64,000 nt of DNA, from assembly GCF_019711685.1 (NCBI RefSeq), contig NZ_JAIGYQ010000008.1:1-64000 (forward strand), written 5' to 3'. A program made the position numbers and the translations under genes. Within the stretch, counting starts at the first letter, position 1. Each line of letters opens with the position of its first letter. Of this stretch, positions 17,288-26,943 are shown in pieces. Below the pieces are notes generated by a model. It had not been told where the DNA came from, did not search any database, and saw nothing but the letters and a program-made list of their open reading frames with translations. This stretch comes from Helicobacter turcicus (GTDB taxonomy: Bacteria; Campylobacterota; Campylobacteria; Campylobacterales; Helicobacteraceae).

Positions 17288-18495
17288 TAAATCTCTATAA
17301 AAGCATAGCTATTTGCTTGGAGTTGCTGGCGGATTTGGGCTTGATGGTCTTTGCCTTTTGTTTCAAGGCTAACGGTTACATTCGCATCGCCAAAGGCAAG
17401 GGAGGTGGAGGTTCTATCAAAATCAATTTTCACGATATTTGCTCCAAGTTTTGAGAGTAAATCACTAAGCCCTTGTAAGCTTCCTGGTTTATCAATGAGT
17501 GTTACACAAAATTGCATTTTGCGGTGAGAGCGCACTAAACCTTTTTCAATAATATTACCTAGCATTGTAACATCAATATTTCCGCCACTTAAGACTAATC
17601 CTAAAGTTTCATTACTTTTAAAATTTATTTTGTGGTGCAAAAGTGCAGCAACAACACTCGCCCCAGCACCCTCTACAACAAGTTTTTGATTCTCAAGCAG
17701 ATATAAAATCGCATTAGCAATCTCCTCATCATCAACTTTTACAATCTCATCTACGGATTCTAAGATGTAAGAAAAATTTATAGGATTGACATCTCTAACA
17801 GCGATTCCATCGGCGATTGTGCGCACGGAATTTGTTTTTTGAATTTCTTTTTGATAAAAGGAGTGATACATTCCTGGAGCCCCCTCTGCAACAACACCGA
17901 TAATGCGCACATTAGGTAACATTTGCTTATAGGTCGCTGCAATTCCTGCAATTAATCCTCCTCCTCCAACTGGCACAATAATGGTTGTTAGATGACTTTG
18001 GTCTTCAATCATTTCTAGGGCAACTGTGCCTTGCCCAGCAATCACTGCATCATCAGCAAAGGGGTGGATAAACTGCAAATCGTGTGTTTTAGCGTATTCT
18101 AGGGCATAGGAATAGGCTTCATCATAGTTATTTCCTTTTAAAATCGCTTCTGCACCAAGCTCTTTTACTCCCATTACCTTAAGCAGTGGTGTAGCTTCTG
18201 GCATTACAATCACGCCTTTAATCCCAAAATGTTTCGCACTATATGCAACGCCTTGTGCATGGTTTCCCGCACTTGAGGCGATCACTCCTTTTGCACGCTC
18301 TTCTTGTGTAAGGGAAGCGATTTTATTAAATGCGCCACGTAGCTTGAAAGAGCCTGTGTTTTGGAGGTTTTCTTGTTTAACATAGACTTTTGTGCCGCTA
18401 ATTTGGCTAAGTTTTGGAGCAAACGCAAGCTTTGTGTGCTGGATAATCCCGCTTAAACGTGCTTTAGCGTCCATTATCTTAGAGATTGGAATCAT
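17287..18495 (-). CDS. ilvA: Threonine dehydratase IlvA (short, ACT-containing type)
   Basis: IlvA deaminates threonine to 2-oxobutanoate, the first step of isoleucine synthesis, using PLP. The start at 18495 has AAAGGA upstream and yields 402 residues, the usual length for this type; a longer frame would reach 17 codons into the preceding gene. The PLP lysine is in GSFKLRGAFNKI near residue 46, the phosphate loop is VPVGGGGLIAG near residue 170, and a single ACT-like domain spans about residues 325-402 (CVTLIDKPGSLQGLSDLL). It overlaps the CoA-binding gene by 17 bases and the membrane glycosyltransferase by one. Confidence 0.94.
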   Translation of the reverse strand: MIPISKIMDAKARLSGIIQHTKLAFAPKLSQISGTKVYVKQENLQNTGSFKLRGAFNKIASLTQEERAKGVIASSAGNHAQGVAYSAKHFGIKGVIVMPEATPLLKVMGVKELGAEAILKGNNYDEAYSYALEYAKTHDLQFIHPFADDAVIAGQGTVALEMIEDQSHLTTIIVPVGGGGLIAGIAATYKQMLPNVRIIGVVAEGAPGMYHSFYQKEIQKTNSVRTIADGIAVRDVNPINFSYILESVDEIVKVDDEEIANAILYLLENQKLVVEGAGASVVAALLHHKINFKSNETLGLVLSGGNIDVTMLGNIIEKGLVRSHRKMQFCVTLIDKPGSLQGLSDLLSKLGANIVKIDFDRTSTSLAFGDANVTVSLETKGKDHQAQIRQQLQANSYAFIEI

Positions 18496-18904
18496 TAAAA
18501 ATCCTTTGGTGTTCAATTTGGATACAAATATCTTCAAAATACACAATTCCAGTCTTTTGTAGTAAATCTTTAGCTTCTTTGTTTTTTAATCCTAGTTGCA
18601 CCCAAACACATTTTGGGCGATAAGGGAGGTTTAAAACTTCTTGCGCCACGTTAAAGAGTGCTTCACTTTTACGGAATACATTTAAGATGTCAATATCACT
18701 CTCTGTATTAAAAGCATCTTGTAGGCTTGTGTATGCTCTCACTCCTAGGATCTCACCGCCTTTTGGGTATATAGGAATGATTTTATATCCCTTAGCTTGT
18801 AAGTATTTTGCAACTGCATTGCTAGGTTTGTTTGGGTCTGGAGATAAGCCTAAAATGGCAATTTTCTTAGAAGTTTCTAGTATGTTCTTATGGGTTGCTT
18901 GCAT
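18479..18904 (-). CDS. CoA-binding (YccU-type) protein
   Basis: The 141-residue protein is a Rossmann-type CoA-binding domain: KIAILGLSPDPNKPSNAVAKYL, followed by GYKIIPIYPKGGEILG, then VNVFRKSE-like ILNVFRKSEALFNV and VWVQLGLKNKEA. Members bind CoA or nucleotides, but no reaction is established. The start at 18904 is preferred because AAGG lies about 7 bases upstream; the longer frame would add ten residues. It sits directly before ilvA and overlaps its start, pointing to coupled translation, perhaps with a role in branched-chain amino acid metabolism, which is inference only. Confidence 0.85.
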   Translation of the reverse strand: MQATHKNILETSKKIAILGLSPDPNKPSNAVAKYLQAKGYKIIPIYPKGGEILGVRAYTSLQDAFNTESDIDILNVFRKSEALFNVAQEVLNLPYRPKCVWVQLGLKNKEAKDLLQKTGIVYFEDICIQIEHQRIFNDSNL

Positions 18905-18981
18905 AGCGTTGCCTTTTTTGTGGAAAATTGCCACTATTTTAGCAAAGTTTTAGGTAAAAAGTTTTGAAAAAGTGGGAATTT

Positions 18982-20154
18982 TTAGGGATTTAAAATCCAT
19001 TGTTTATAATGGAGAAGTTGTGTGTTTTGGCTAAAAAGTTGTGCTTGCGCATAAAGTGCAGCTTTATCAAAAAAGTTTGGGTTTTTTAGTATAAAGTCCA
19101 TAGAAAAACATAATGCTTCCTTAGAGTTTAGTGGAATTAGGATTCCACCTTTTGCGCTTTGACATTGAGACTTGGAATCCAAAAATTTTCCTTGAGGGGC
19201 TAAAATTTCTCTAGGAGCGCAATCTGTGGAGATAATTGGAATCTTTAAAGCTAAGGATTCTACTAAGACATTTGGAAAGCCTTCATGATTTGATGCAAAT
19301 AAAAAGCAATCCGCACAACTTAGAGGAGCATAAGGATTCTTAGTTTTACCAAGTAAAAACACACTAGATTCTAATTTAAGTTCTAAAATTTGCGCTTTTA
19401 GGGTGGATTCTAGCTCTCCTCCACCGATAATAAAAAGCGAAGCTTTGTCTTTAAAATCTTGCATAGCATCAATGAGTAAGCGGTGATTTTTACCGCTATC
19501 TAAGCGACCAATACTTATGAAAATGAATTTACCTTGTGCCTTTTGGTCTAAAATTTGCAGAGATAAAGCAGAATCCTCTAGGCTTTGTGCATGGATTTTT
19601 TCAAGATTAAAAAAGTTTAATAAAAGCGTGGTTTTACTCGGACTTACTCTAAAATTTTGGATTAAATCTTGCAGGTTTTGGGGAGAGTTTGCGCTAATTT
19701 TATTTGCTTTGTTGTAGAGCATTTTGATTAAAAAGCGATTGATTTTAGAGTTTAAATTTCCATAGCCATATTGTAAGCTAGGATGACTACGTTCGGAAAT
19801 TAAGATTCTAGGTTTTTTAGTCCCACATAGCAATCCTGCTAGAATGTTAATGTAGTTTGGACGTGTCATTAAAGAGAGTGAAATATCGCAGTCTTTTAGG
19901 AGTTTTTTGTATTTTAATGCTAAAAATGGAATTTTTAGAAATTTTTGGATTCCGCTCTCTTGTGTGCTGTTATTCCCTAAAATAACTTTTGGAATCTCTT
20001 TTGGGATAGAGTAATTACAAATATCCTCTAATAATACAAGTTTAAGCGCACATTCTTTTTGTAAGGCTTCAAGCAAAAGCGAGGTAATACGTTCTGCTCC
20101 TCCTGCTCCTAAGGAATACAAAAGAATCATAACGCGTTGTTTTTTGGGCTGCAT
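18982..20154 (-). CDS. pglJ: PglJ-like family 4 glycosyltransferase
   Basis: This 390-residue GT-B enzyme closely resembles Campylobacter PglJ as I remember it. It has the N-terminal LLYSLGAGGAERI, the segment KFLKIPFLALKYKKL, and later SIGRLDSGKNHRLLIDAM and NHEGFPNVLVESLAL with the EX7E-type acidic pair. PglJ adds a GalNAc to the undecaprenyl-linked oligosaccharide of the N-glycosylation pathway at the inner face of the membrane. Its ATG overlaps the stop of the preceding GT4 gene as TAATG, and it is the last gene of the pgl block. Sugar specificity in this organism may differ from Campylobacter. Confidence 0.72.
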   Translation of the reverse strand: MQPKKQRVMILLYSLGAGGAERITSLLLEALQKECALKLVLLEDICNYSIPKEIPKVILGNNSTQESGIQKFLKIPFLALKYKKLLKDCDISLSLMTRPNYINILAGLLCGTKKPRILISERSHPSLQYGYGNLNSKINRFLIKMLYNKANKISANSPQNLQDLIQNFRVSPSKTTLLLNFFNLEKIHAQSLEDSALSLQILDQKAQGKFIFISIGRLDSGKNHRLLIDAMQDFKDKASLFIIGGGELESTLKAQILELKLESSVFLLGKTKNPYAPLSCADCFLFASNHEGFPNVLVESLALKIPIISTDCAPREILAPQGKFLDSKSQCQSAKGGILIPLNSKEALCFSMDFILKNPNFFDKAALYAQAQLFSQNTQLLHYKQWILNP

Positions 20155-21311
20155 TAAAGCTTCTTTTTTAGAATCTCAAGTGTTTTTTCTGTCATGTTTT
20201 TTGGGCTAAACTCTTTTATAATATGCGCTCTTGCTTGCTCTTTTAGTTTTGTAAATTGTGCAGAATTTTTAAGTACATAAAGGGATTTTAAGCACTCTAA
20301 TGCGCCTTTTGAATCTTTTGGAGTGAAGCAAAATTGATAGGAATCTTGATTAAAATTTGCAATAACCTTACTCTCGCCAACATCACTAACAATTGGTACA
20401 CAGCCACAAGCCATTCCCTCTGCAATAGAGTTTGAAAAACTTTCTGTATAAGAAGTAGAAACAATGCAATCAAAAAGCGGATAATAGTGTTCCATAGCAT
20501 TTTTTGCGCCTAAGAACTTCATAGAATAGGGTGCTAGAAGTTCCGTGCAAGTGTGTAAAATTTCTAGATTACTTTTACCTAAAGATACAAAGGCAACCTT
20601 GTCCTTTTTGCTTCCTAAGCTTTCCAAAAATTCTTTTGCTACAAGTGCGAGTAAGGGATAGTCTTTAACCGCATGCATTCTAGCAGAAATCCCAAAAACA
20701 AAGCAATCTTGTGCAATTCCAAGCTCCGCTCTTAGCGCACTAGAGTCGCTTGGACAAAAACGTTTTGTATCAATTCCATTATGCACAACAAAGGCTTTCT
20801 TCATAAAATAGCCTTTGCTTTTGTAGAAATTAATCGCATCTTGAGAATTACAGATGATTGCATCTGCATAGCGGCTTAGGAATTTTTGTGTATAAAAATA
20901 GAGCTTAGAAGCAAAGGGGAGTTTGCTAACATTAATCGCACTAGAGCGGAATCCAAAAATAACTTTACATGCGTTTCTTTGCAGTTTCCCACACAGCAAA
21001 CTAAAAATATTCATCTCTGGCATAAAGGCGTAAATACAATCAGGGTTAAAGGTTTTTATGAGCTTATAATAACGGAGTAAAAAGCTAAAATCACCGCGTC
21101 CCTTTTTCTCTAAACATGTGTGAGGGATTGTATGAATTTCAGATTCTAACTCTCCTCCACCATAAAGGGTGCAAAGATGCAGTTCTATTTCTTTGTGTTT
21201 TGTAAGTTCTTTTGCAAGGAGAATCCATTGTCGCTCTGCCCCACCAAAATTAAGTGAGCGGATAGCAAGAATAATCTTTAATTTTGGGTTTTTAGTTGTT
21301 TTAGATTCCAT
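20154..21311 (-). CDS. Family 4 glycosyltransferase of the pgl block
   Basis: A 385-residue GT-B glycosyltransferase: LAIRSLNFGGAERQWILLA at the N-terminus, HNGIDTKRFCPSD at the domain linker, GISARMHAVKDYPLL as the donor-domain start, and STSYTESFSNSIAEGMACG with the two conserved acidic residues near the C-terminus. It occupies the place between pglI and pglJ, but its sequence does not obviously match Campylobacter PglH or PglA, so I leave it unnamed. It overlaps both neighbours by the TAATG arrangement. It most likely extends the lipid-linked glycan that PglK exports. Confidence 0.72.
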   Translation of the reverse strand: MESKTTKNPKLKIILAIRSLNFGGAERQWILLAKELTKHKEIELHLCTLYGGGELESEIHTIPHTCLEKKGRGDFSFLLRYYKLIKTFNPDCIYAFMPEMNIFSLLCGKLQRNACKVIFGFRSSAINVSKLPFASKLYFYTQKFLSRYADAIICNSQDAINFYKSKGYFMKKAFVVHNGIDTKRFCPSDSSALRAELGIAQDCFVFGISARMHAVKDYPLLALVAKEFLESLGSKKDKVAFVSLGKSNLEILHTCTELLAPYSMKFLGAKNAMEHYYPLFDCIVSTSYTESFSNSIAEGMACGCVPIVSDVGESKVIANFNQDSYQFCFTPKDSKGALECLKSLYVLKNSAQFTKLKEQARAHIIKEFSPKNMTEKTLEILKKKL

Positions 21312-22300
21312 TATTTTTCAACGCGTTGGCGGATTTTTAGCTTTGGCAGGAAGGATACAGGTAAAAATAAGCAGACAAATACTTGGAGCGCAAGTAGATT
21401 TGGACGGATTGTTAGGCTTTGGAGAATCTTTTTAAACGCTTTTTTGCGGTTGCCACCTTGTCGGTAGAGCAGTGCAGCAGTCGCACAGAGCTTTGCAAGA
21501 TGTGCTGGGCAACATTTTAGACGTTCTTTGTAGAAAAGCAAAATATCTTGTTCGTAATTTTTTACCATTTCTAGGGGTTTGTATTTTAGGTTTTGTGTTA
21601 GGGATTCTGCGTGGATTCTGTAAAATTTAAGCGGTTTGTGTAGATAGTAGCAAGGGCGGTTTTTGTGAAGTTTTAGCCACAAAAGCCCCATATTTCCGCG
21701 TTGTAAGTTTTCATTAAAACGCCTTTGTCCTAGCAATTTGCGCTCAAAAAGTGTCAAAAATTCGCCATCTAAGCGACCACAAAGCACTTCTTGAAAACTA
21801 ATTTCGCGTGATTCACTAACTCCCTTGCCACTTAGAAATCCATCATCACTTCTTGTGCAGTTTGCAATTATGATCCCATATCGACGCTCAAAGGCTAGAT
21901 AAACATTAATCATCTGTGAAACTGCTTCTTTAAAAAGCAAATCATCATCGTCTAAAAGCATAATTAGCTCACCACTTGCATGGTCTAAGCCATTATTGCG
22001 GTTCCCAGCACTACCTTTAGCATGGGAGTTTTGCACAACTTTAATATGGGGATTTTCTTCTGCATATTCACAAGCAATATTAAAGGTATTATCACTAGAA
22101 CCATCATCACTAACGATAATCTCTAGGTTTGGATAGTCTTGTTCTAGCAGACTCTCAATGGATTCTGTGAAAAAATACTCACGATTATAAGTTGTTAAGA
22201 TAATGCTAACTTTTGGAAAGTTTGGATTCTTGGGTGCTTCTTCTAAAATCTTTTGGGAGAATTCTTTGGGTAAATCTTTAATATTTAATTGGGTTTGCAT
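21311..22300 (-). CDS. pglI: PglI-like family 2 glycosyltransferase
   Basis: The protein is a GT-A, family 2 enzyme: SIILTTYNREYFFTESIESL, IVSDDGSSDNTFN, the acceptor-side GSAGNRNNGLDHASGELI and the DXD-like cluster LLDDDDLL. Later segments SGKGVSESREIS and GEFLTLFERKLL resemble Campylobacter PglI, which adds the branching glucose to the N-glycan. The ATG at 22300 shares bases with the pglK stop (TAATG) and has AAGGA upstream; a 22-codon longer frame inside pglK is not needed. The 329-residue length fits PglI. The C-terminus is basic and hydrophobic and may touch the membrane. Confidence 0.75.
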   Translation of the reverse strand: MQTQLNIKDLPKEFSQKILEEAPKNPNFPKVSIILTTYNREYFFTESIESLLEQDYPNLEIIVSDDGSSDNTFNIACEYAEENPHIKVVQNSHAKGSAGNRNNGLDHASGELIMLLDDDDLLFKEAVSQMINVYLAFERRYGIIIANCTRSDDGFLSGKGVSESREISFQEVLCGRLDGEFLTLFERKLLGQRRFNENLQRGNMGLLWLKLHKNRPCYYLHKPLKFYRIHAESLTQNLKYKPLEMVKNYEQDILLFYKERLKCCPAHLAKLCATAALLYRQGGNRKKAFKKILQSLTIRPNLLALQVFVCLFLPVSFLPKLKIRQRVEK

Positions 22301-24006
22301 TAGAAAATATCCTTGTGCGTTATGGAAGTTAGAATGCCATTTTGTATTTTGTAGATGGAATCGCAATTTGCAATCGTGCTTAAGCGGTGTGCAATGATAA
22401 GAAGTGTTTTGTGTTCTGAGATTCTATAAATTTCCTCCATTATCTTAGTCTCCACTTGCGAGTCTAGCGCACTTGTGGCTTCATCAAGCACTAAAATTTC
22501 AGGATTACCATAAAGTGCGCGCGCAATGGCAATACGTTGTTTTTGTCCGCCACTTAGTGCGATTCCACCATCGCCTACTTGCGTATGAATTCCTTCTTTG
22601 CTTATTAAAAAATCATAAATATTTGCGCTCTTTAGTGTAGCAATAATTTTTTGTTCATCAAAATCTCTCCCAAAAGCGACATTTTCTGCCACACTTCCGG
22701 AAAAGAGATACACATTTTGAGGGATATAGCCAATTTTAGTGCGCCAATTTTTAAGAGTATTTGTATTAATTTCTACACCATCAACTAAGATTTTTCCTTT
22801 TGTTGGGCTAAGTAAGCCAATGATGACATCAACAAGTGTGCTTTTACCGCTACCAGACTCCCCGATAAAAGCGACTTTCTCTCCTTTTTTAATGCGAAGA
22901 TTAACACCCTGTAAAATTGGCTTATTTTGGTAGCTAAAATGGATATTTTCTAGCAAGATTTGTTCGCTAAAATCCACTTTTTTTTCGCCTAGATTTTTGA
23001 TTTTCGTGTTTAAATCTTGATAGATGATTTCAAGGGAGCGGAAGTTAAAAATGATTTTATTGTAGGAATCTAAAATGCGATTAATAGAGGGTAATAGGCG
23101 ATAGAGTGCCAACACATAGATTGAAAGCAAGGGTAAGTAGCTTGTTATATTGTTAGAATCTTTAATAAAAAGATAAAGTGCTACGGCAATCATCATACAA
23201 AATCCGATGGCTTCAAGCAAAAGACGAGGAATGTGAAAAAAAGTTTGGTTTTTAATATTTGCTAATGAATAGCCCCAAAGAGAGCTAGAAAAGGTTCGCA
23301 TAATTGCACTATCATCACTTTGGAGTTTGATGATTTTGTAGTTTCCAAAGCTTGAGCTAAGGATTTCAAAAAAACTCTTTTGATGTGTTTCTTTTTCTCT
23401 GCCTTGATGTTTGATTTTTAGAGTAATAATGCGCGCCATTAGGAATCCAAAGAGTGCTAACATTAGCGTTAAACCTAATGTGATTTTAAAATTTACAAAT
23501 AACAAAGTGCCATAAATTAAGAGCACAACAAAAACTTCTGAAGTCATAAACAAAGCTGCGGCTAATAAAATTGTGAAATTATGCGCTTCTGTGGTGATTG
23601 TTTTTGTTAAATAGCTTGTATTTTTTGTGAGAAACTCTTCGTAATTTAGCCCTAAATAGTTCCTAAAAAGGCGTCCAACGATTAAATAATAACGTCCAAA
23701 AGTGAAACGTGCAAGCAAGTGTTGGTAAAGGAGATTTATAAGGCTTCTAAAAACATAAAATGCAAGCAAAGCCACGCCAAAAGTGATAACAAAATCCCTT
23801 GCAGTTTGGAATCCAAAAAGTGTGTAAGGAAAGGAAAAATAAGGTTTGCTCTCAATTAAGGTGAAATCACTTGCAACTGCCATAAAAGGAGCGATTGCCG
23901 AGATTCCAATAAGCTCTATTAAAGAGATAAGCAAAGAAAGCAATAGCAATCCATAGATGTATCGCCAATCGTGGTTTGAGAGGATGAATTTTAGTTTAGA
24001 AAGCAT
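22300..24006 (-). CDS. pglK: PglK-like lipid-linked oligosaccharide flippase (ABC transporter)
   Basis: A half-size ABC exporter of 568 residues with the membrane domain first (about residues 1-320, six helices; FYVFRSLINLLYQHLLARF and the following segments match PglK) and the ATPase domain after. Walker A is GESGSGKST, the Q loop YIPQNVYLFSGS, the signature LSGGQKQRIAIARALYG, and Walker B EILVLDEATSALD. PglK flips the undecaprenyl-diphosphate heptasaccharide to the periplasm for protein N-glycosylation. It is the first gene of the pgl block and starts 54 bases before the yifB stop on the same strand. The oligosaccharyltransferase gene pglB is not in this window. Confidence 0.85.
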   Translation of the reverse strand: MLSKLKFILSNHDWRYIYGLLLLSLLISLIELIGISAIAPFMAVASDFTLIESKPYFSFPYTLFGFQTARDFVITFGVALLAFYVFRSLINLLYQHLLARFTFGRYYLIVGRLFRNYLGLNYEEFLTKNTSYLTKTITTEAHNFTILLAAALFMTSEVFVVLLIYGTLLFVNFKITLGLTLMLALFGFLMARIITLKIKHQGREKETHQKSFFEILSSSFGNYKIIKLQSDDSAIMRTFSSSLWGYSLANIKNQTFFHIPRLLLEAIGFCMMIAVALYLFIKDSNNITSYLPLLSIYVLALYRLLPSINRILDSYNKIIFNFRSLEIIYQDLNTKIKNLGEKKVDFSEQILLENIHFSYQNKPILQGVNLRIKKGEKVAFIGESGSGKSTLVDVIIGLLSPTKGKILVDGVEINTNTLKNWRTKIGYIPQNVYLFSGSVAENVAFGRDFDEQKIIATLKSANIYDFLISKEGIHTQVGDGGIALSGGQKQRIAIARALYGNPEILVLDEATSALDSQVETKIMEEIYRISEHKTLLIIAHRLSTIANCDSIYKIQNGILTSITHKDIF

Positions 24007-24059
24007 AGAAACCTTATGTTTTTAGGGTGTATTATAGGATAAATTTAGTATGAATTTTT

Positions 24060-25583
24060 TTAAATACGACGAAAACTTAGTGCTTCTAATAAATGCGATT
24101 TTTTAATACGTTTACTCCCCTCTAAGTCTGCAATACTGCGTGAGAGGCGCAAAATTTTATCACTTCCACGTTTTGAGATTCCAAATTTTTGTATCGCTTT
24201 TTCTAAGATTTCTTGTTCTTCTTGTAAGAGTGCGCAAAAGTTTTCAAATTCAGCACCTTCAAGCCTTGCATTAAAGCAACCCTGTCCGCGTTCTCTTTGG
24301 AATTTAAAAGCATTTAAAACTTGTGTTTGCAGGGTTTTGGAATCCACGCGGTGAGCATTTTTACTAGATTCTAAATGTGTGTTTTCTTGCATTGCTACAA
24401 AAATATCTAAGCGGTCCCAAAAAGGGTCAGAGATTTTAGATTTATAGTCTTTGATTTCTTTTTGATTGCAACGACACTCTTTAGTAAGACTTAAGAGATT
24501 CCCGCAAGGACAAGGATTCATAGCACCCACAAACATAAAGTCTGTGGGATATGTAATTTTTGTCTGTAAGCGCGAAATTGTAAAATTATGATTTTGCAGA
24601 GGCTCACGTAAGGATTCTAAAATGCTTTTTGGAAAATGCGGAAGTTCATCAAAAAACAACACCCCCATATTTGCAAGTCCAATTTCACCCGGTTTTATGT
24701 TTTGTCCAACAGCACTTCCTAAAATCGCAGCCTTTGTGGCACTATTGTGTGGATTTCTAAAGGGACGATTTGGTGAGATTTCAAGCGTGGTAGCCGCAAG
24801 TTGTAGCATTGCATTTAGAGTTAAGGGTGGGAGAATATAAGGAATCCTAGAGGCTATCATGCTTTTTCCGCTACCTGCACTGCCCTCAAATAGAATATTG
24901 TGAAATCCACAAGCGGCAATTAGCGCAGCTCTTTTTGCTCTTTCTTGTCCGATAATGGCGTGAAAATCTAAGGGAAAATCTTGCGTGTAGTAAAACTTCT
25001 CATTATGAGTTGGAATCTCTAAGTATGCAAAGGGCAAGGTGGAATCATAAATTTGCAAAGGAGGGGGATTTTGAAGAATATCTAGAGCTTCTTTTAGAGA
25101 TTCTGCATAATAGGCTTTTAGATTTGGAATCTTAGAATAAAACTCTTGCGCACTTTTAGGGAGAATAAAGATAGAATCGCAATTTGCGTTGCTAAGAAGG
25201 GAGAATAACAGCGGATAGATTGCAGGTGTGTCTTTAATGCGTCCATCAAGCCCTAGTTCGCCAAAGGCAAAGATTTTTTTCTCTTGCGTGGTCAAGTTTA
25301 GTGTATTGTGTAAGGCAATTAGTAATGCAATGGGTAAATCATAAAAGCTCCCTTGTTTTGGTAAATCTGATGGGGAGAGATTAACTGTGATTTTAAGAGG
25401 TGGAAACTTAAAGCCATTTGCTAGAAGAGAGGATTGCACTCTTTGCCTTGATTCTTGGATTGCATTGCCTGCAAGCCCTGTGATAGAAAAGGACGGCAGG
25501 GCACGTGTGAAGCTTACCTCTACTTCAACTTCTTTAGCAACAATACCAATTTGCGCGGCACAAAATAATGTGTTTATCCCCAT
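24060..25583 (-). CDS. comM: YifB/ComM-family AAA+ ATPase (Mg-chelatase-like)
   Basis: The family includes ComM, a hexameric helicase that drives branch migration of donor DNA during natural transformation. The 507-residue protein has the N-terminal Lon-like segment (VEVSFTRALPSFSITGLAG with NAIQESRQRV), Walker A FEGSAGSGKSMIAS near residue 235, Walker B VLFFDELPHFP, a Cys cluster CPCGNLLSLTKECRCN and the C-terminal helical lid RGSDKILRLSRSIADLEGS. It is followed by the pgl block. Helicobacter species are naturally transformable, and dprA also occurs in this window at 56.2 kb, which agrees with that role. Confidence 0.9.
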   Translation of the reverse strand: MGINTLFCAAQIGIVAKEVEVEVSFTRALPSFSITGLAGNAIQESRQRVQSSLLANGFKFPPLKITVNLSPSDLPKQGSFYDLPIALLIALHNTLNLTTQEKKIFAFGELGLDGRIKDTPAIYPLLFSLLSNANCDSIFILPKSAQEFYSKIPNLKAYYAESLKEALDILQNPPPLQIYDSTLPFAYLEIPTHNEKFYYTQDFPLDFHAIIGQERAKRAALIAACGFHNILFEGSAGSGKSMIASRIPYILPPLTLNAMLQLAATTLEISPNRPFRNPHNSATKAAILGSAVGQNIKPGEIGLANMGVLFFDELPHFPKSILESLREPLQNHNFTISRLQTKITYPTDFMFVGAMNPCPCGNLLSLTKECRCNQKEIKDYKSKISDPFWDRLDIFVAMQENTHLESSKNAHRVDSKTLQTQVLNAFKFQRERGQGCFNARLEGAEFENFCALLQEEQEILEKAIQKFGISKRGSDKILRLSRSIADLEGSKRIKKSHLLEALSFRRI

Positions 25584-25748
25584 AAAAGTTCCCTATCATA
25601 AAGATGCCCTTAGTTTAGCAATTTTGCTACAAAGAATAAGTGAATTTTAAGAAAATGAAATTTTTTTGTCTGGTTGTGTAGCTACTTGTAACATTTTACT
25701 TAAAAACTAGCATTGCATCTAAGTGCTATGTGATTCAAATATTTTGTT

Positions 25749-26888
25749 TTAGGATATATTCTCTATTTGTGCGTAAAAATTCTTATAAAATTGCATAAAC
25801 TCTCCTTTTAAAATTGCTTCCCTAGCATCACGTACAAGACTAAGATAATACGCTAGATTATGAATGCTAGCAAGACGAAAATAGCTTATTTCTCCCGCAC
25901 GGAATAAATGGTGTAAATATGCGCGTGAATGCTTGGAGCAAGTGTAGCAGTGGCATTTAGAATCTAAGGGTTGTGTGTCAAGTTTAAAACGTGGGGATTT
26001 GATAGCGAACTTTCCAGAATGTGTAAAAATTGTCCCATTTCTTGCATTACGTGTCGGCATTACGCAATCAAACATATCCACTCCTCTAGCAATGGCTTCT
26101 ACAATATCTTGTGGTGTGCCAACACCCATTAAATAACGTGGTTTTTCTTTTGGTAAAAGGGGAGTGGTAAAATCAAGTGTGGCATACATTTGAGTATTTA
26201 GCTCACCTACTGCGAGTCCTCCAATTGCATAACCATCAAAATCTCCAAGACTTGTTAAATCCCTAGCACTTGCTTCTCTAAATTCTTTGTCTATTCCGCC
26301 TTGCACGATTGCAAAGATATTGTTAGTTAGGATTTTGTTAGAATCTGCGGTGATTTGTTTTTTGAAATTGTGATAGGTAATTGCCTCTTGCGCCCATTTT
26401 GTCGTGCGATTAATAGAGGAAATAATACGTTCTTTGCTTGCTGGTAAGCCCACTAAATCATCTAAAATCATCATAATGTCGCTATTTAAATTGTATTGGA
26501 TATCAAGCACCTTTTGGGGTGAGAAAAAATGCCTAGAGCCATCAATATGGCTTTTAAATACGATTCCATCTTCTCTGTGCTCGACATTATTATTTAGGCT
26601 AAATGCCTGAAAACCTCCACTATCTGTCAAGAAATTTCTAGGAAATTTTGTAAATTCATGGAGTCCTCCAAGTGTTGCGATTGTTATATCATTAGGGCGC
26701 AAATATAAATGGTAAGTATTTGCTAAAATAATGGGTGTATCAAGCTCTAAGAGATCATTAAAATCTAACGCTTTGATGCTTGCTTGTGTGCCAACAGGCA
26801 TAAAAATAGGCGTTTGCACTTCTCCATGTGCGAGCTTTAGAATTCCAGCGCGCGCATTGCCATCGGTTTTTTGCAGATTAAATTCCAT
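25749..26888 (-). CDS. tgt: Queuine tRNA-ribosyltransferase
   Basis: Tgt exchanges guanine-34 for preQ1 in tRNAs with GUN anticodons. The 379-residue TIM barrel shows [12 protein letters not shown], the catalytic Asp89 in [13 protein letters not shown], the base-recognition segment IVQGGID, the second catalytic Asp in [17 protein letters not shown], and the zinc site [18 protein letters not shown]. It is transcribed divergently from the TrkA-C protein with only 55 bases between. A 165-bp spacer separates its stop from yifB and holds no gene. Confidence 0.97.
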   Translation of the reverse strand: MEFNLQKTDGNARAGILKLAHGEVQTPIFMPVGTQASIKALDFNDLLELDTPIILANTYHLYLRPNDITIATLGGLHEFTKFPRNFLTDSGGFQAFSLNNNVEHREDGIVFKSHIDGSRHFFSPQKVLDIQYNLNSDIMMILDDLVGLPASKERIISSINRTTKWAQEAITYHNFKKQITADSNKILTNNIFAIVQGGIDKEFREASARDLTSLGDFDGYAIGGLAVGELNTQMYATLDFTTPLLPKEKPRYLMGVGTPQDIVEAIARGVDMFDCVMPTRNARNGTIFTHSGKFAIKSPRFKLDTQPLDSKCHCYTCSKHSRAYLHHLFRAGEISYFRLASIHNLAYYLSLVRDAREAILKGEFMQFYKNFYAQIENIS

Positions 26889-26943
26889 TTTTAACCTTTT
26901 TTTGCTACATTTTCGCCAATTTTTAGCGCGTTTAGGGGAATAT

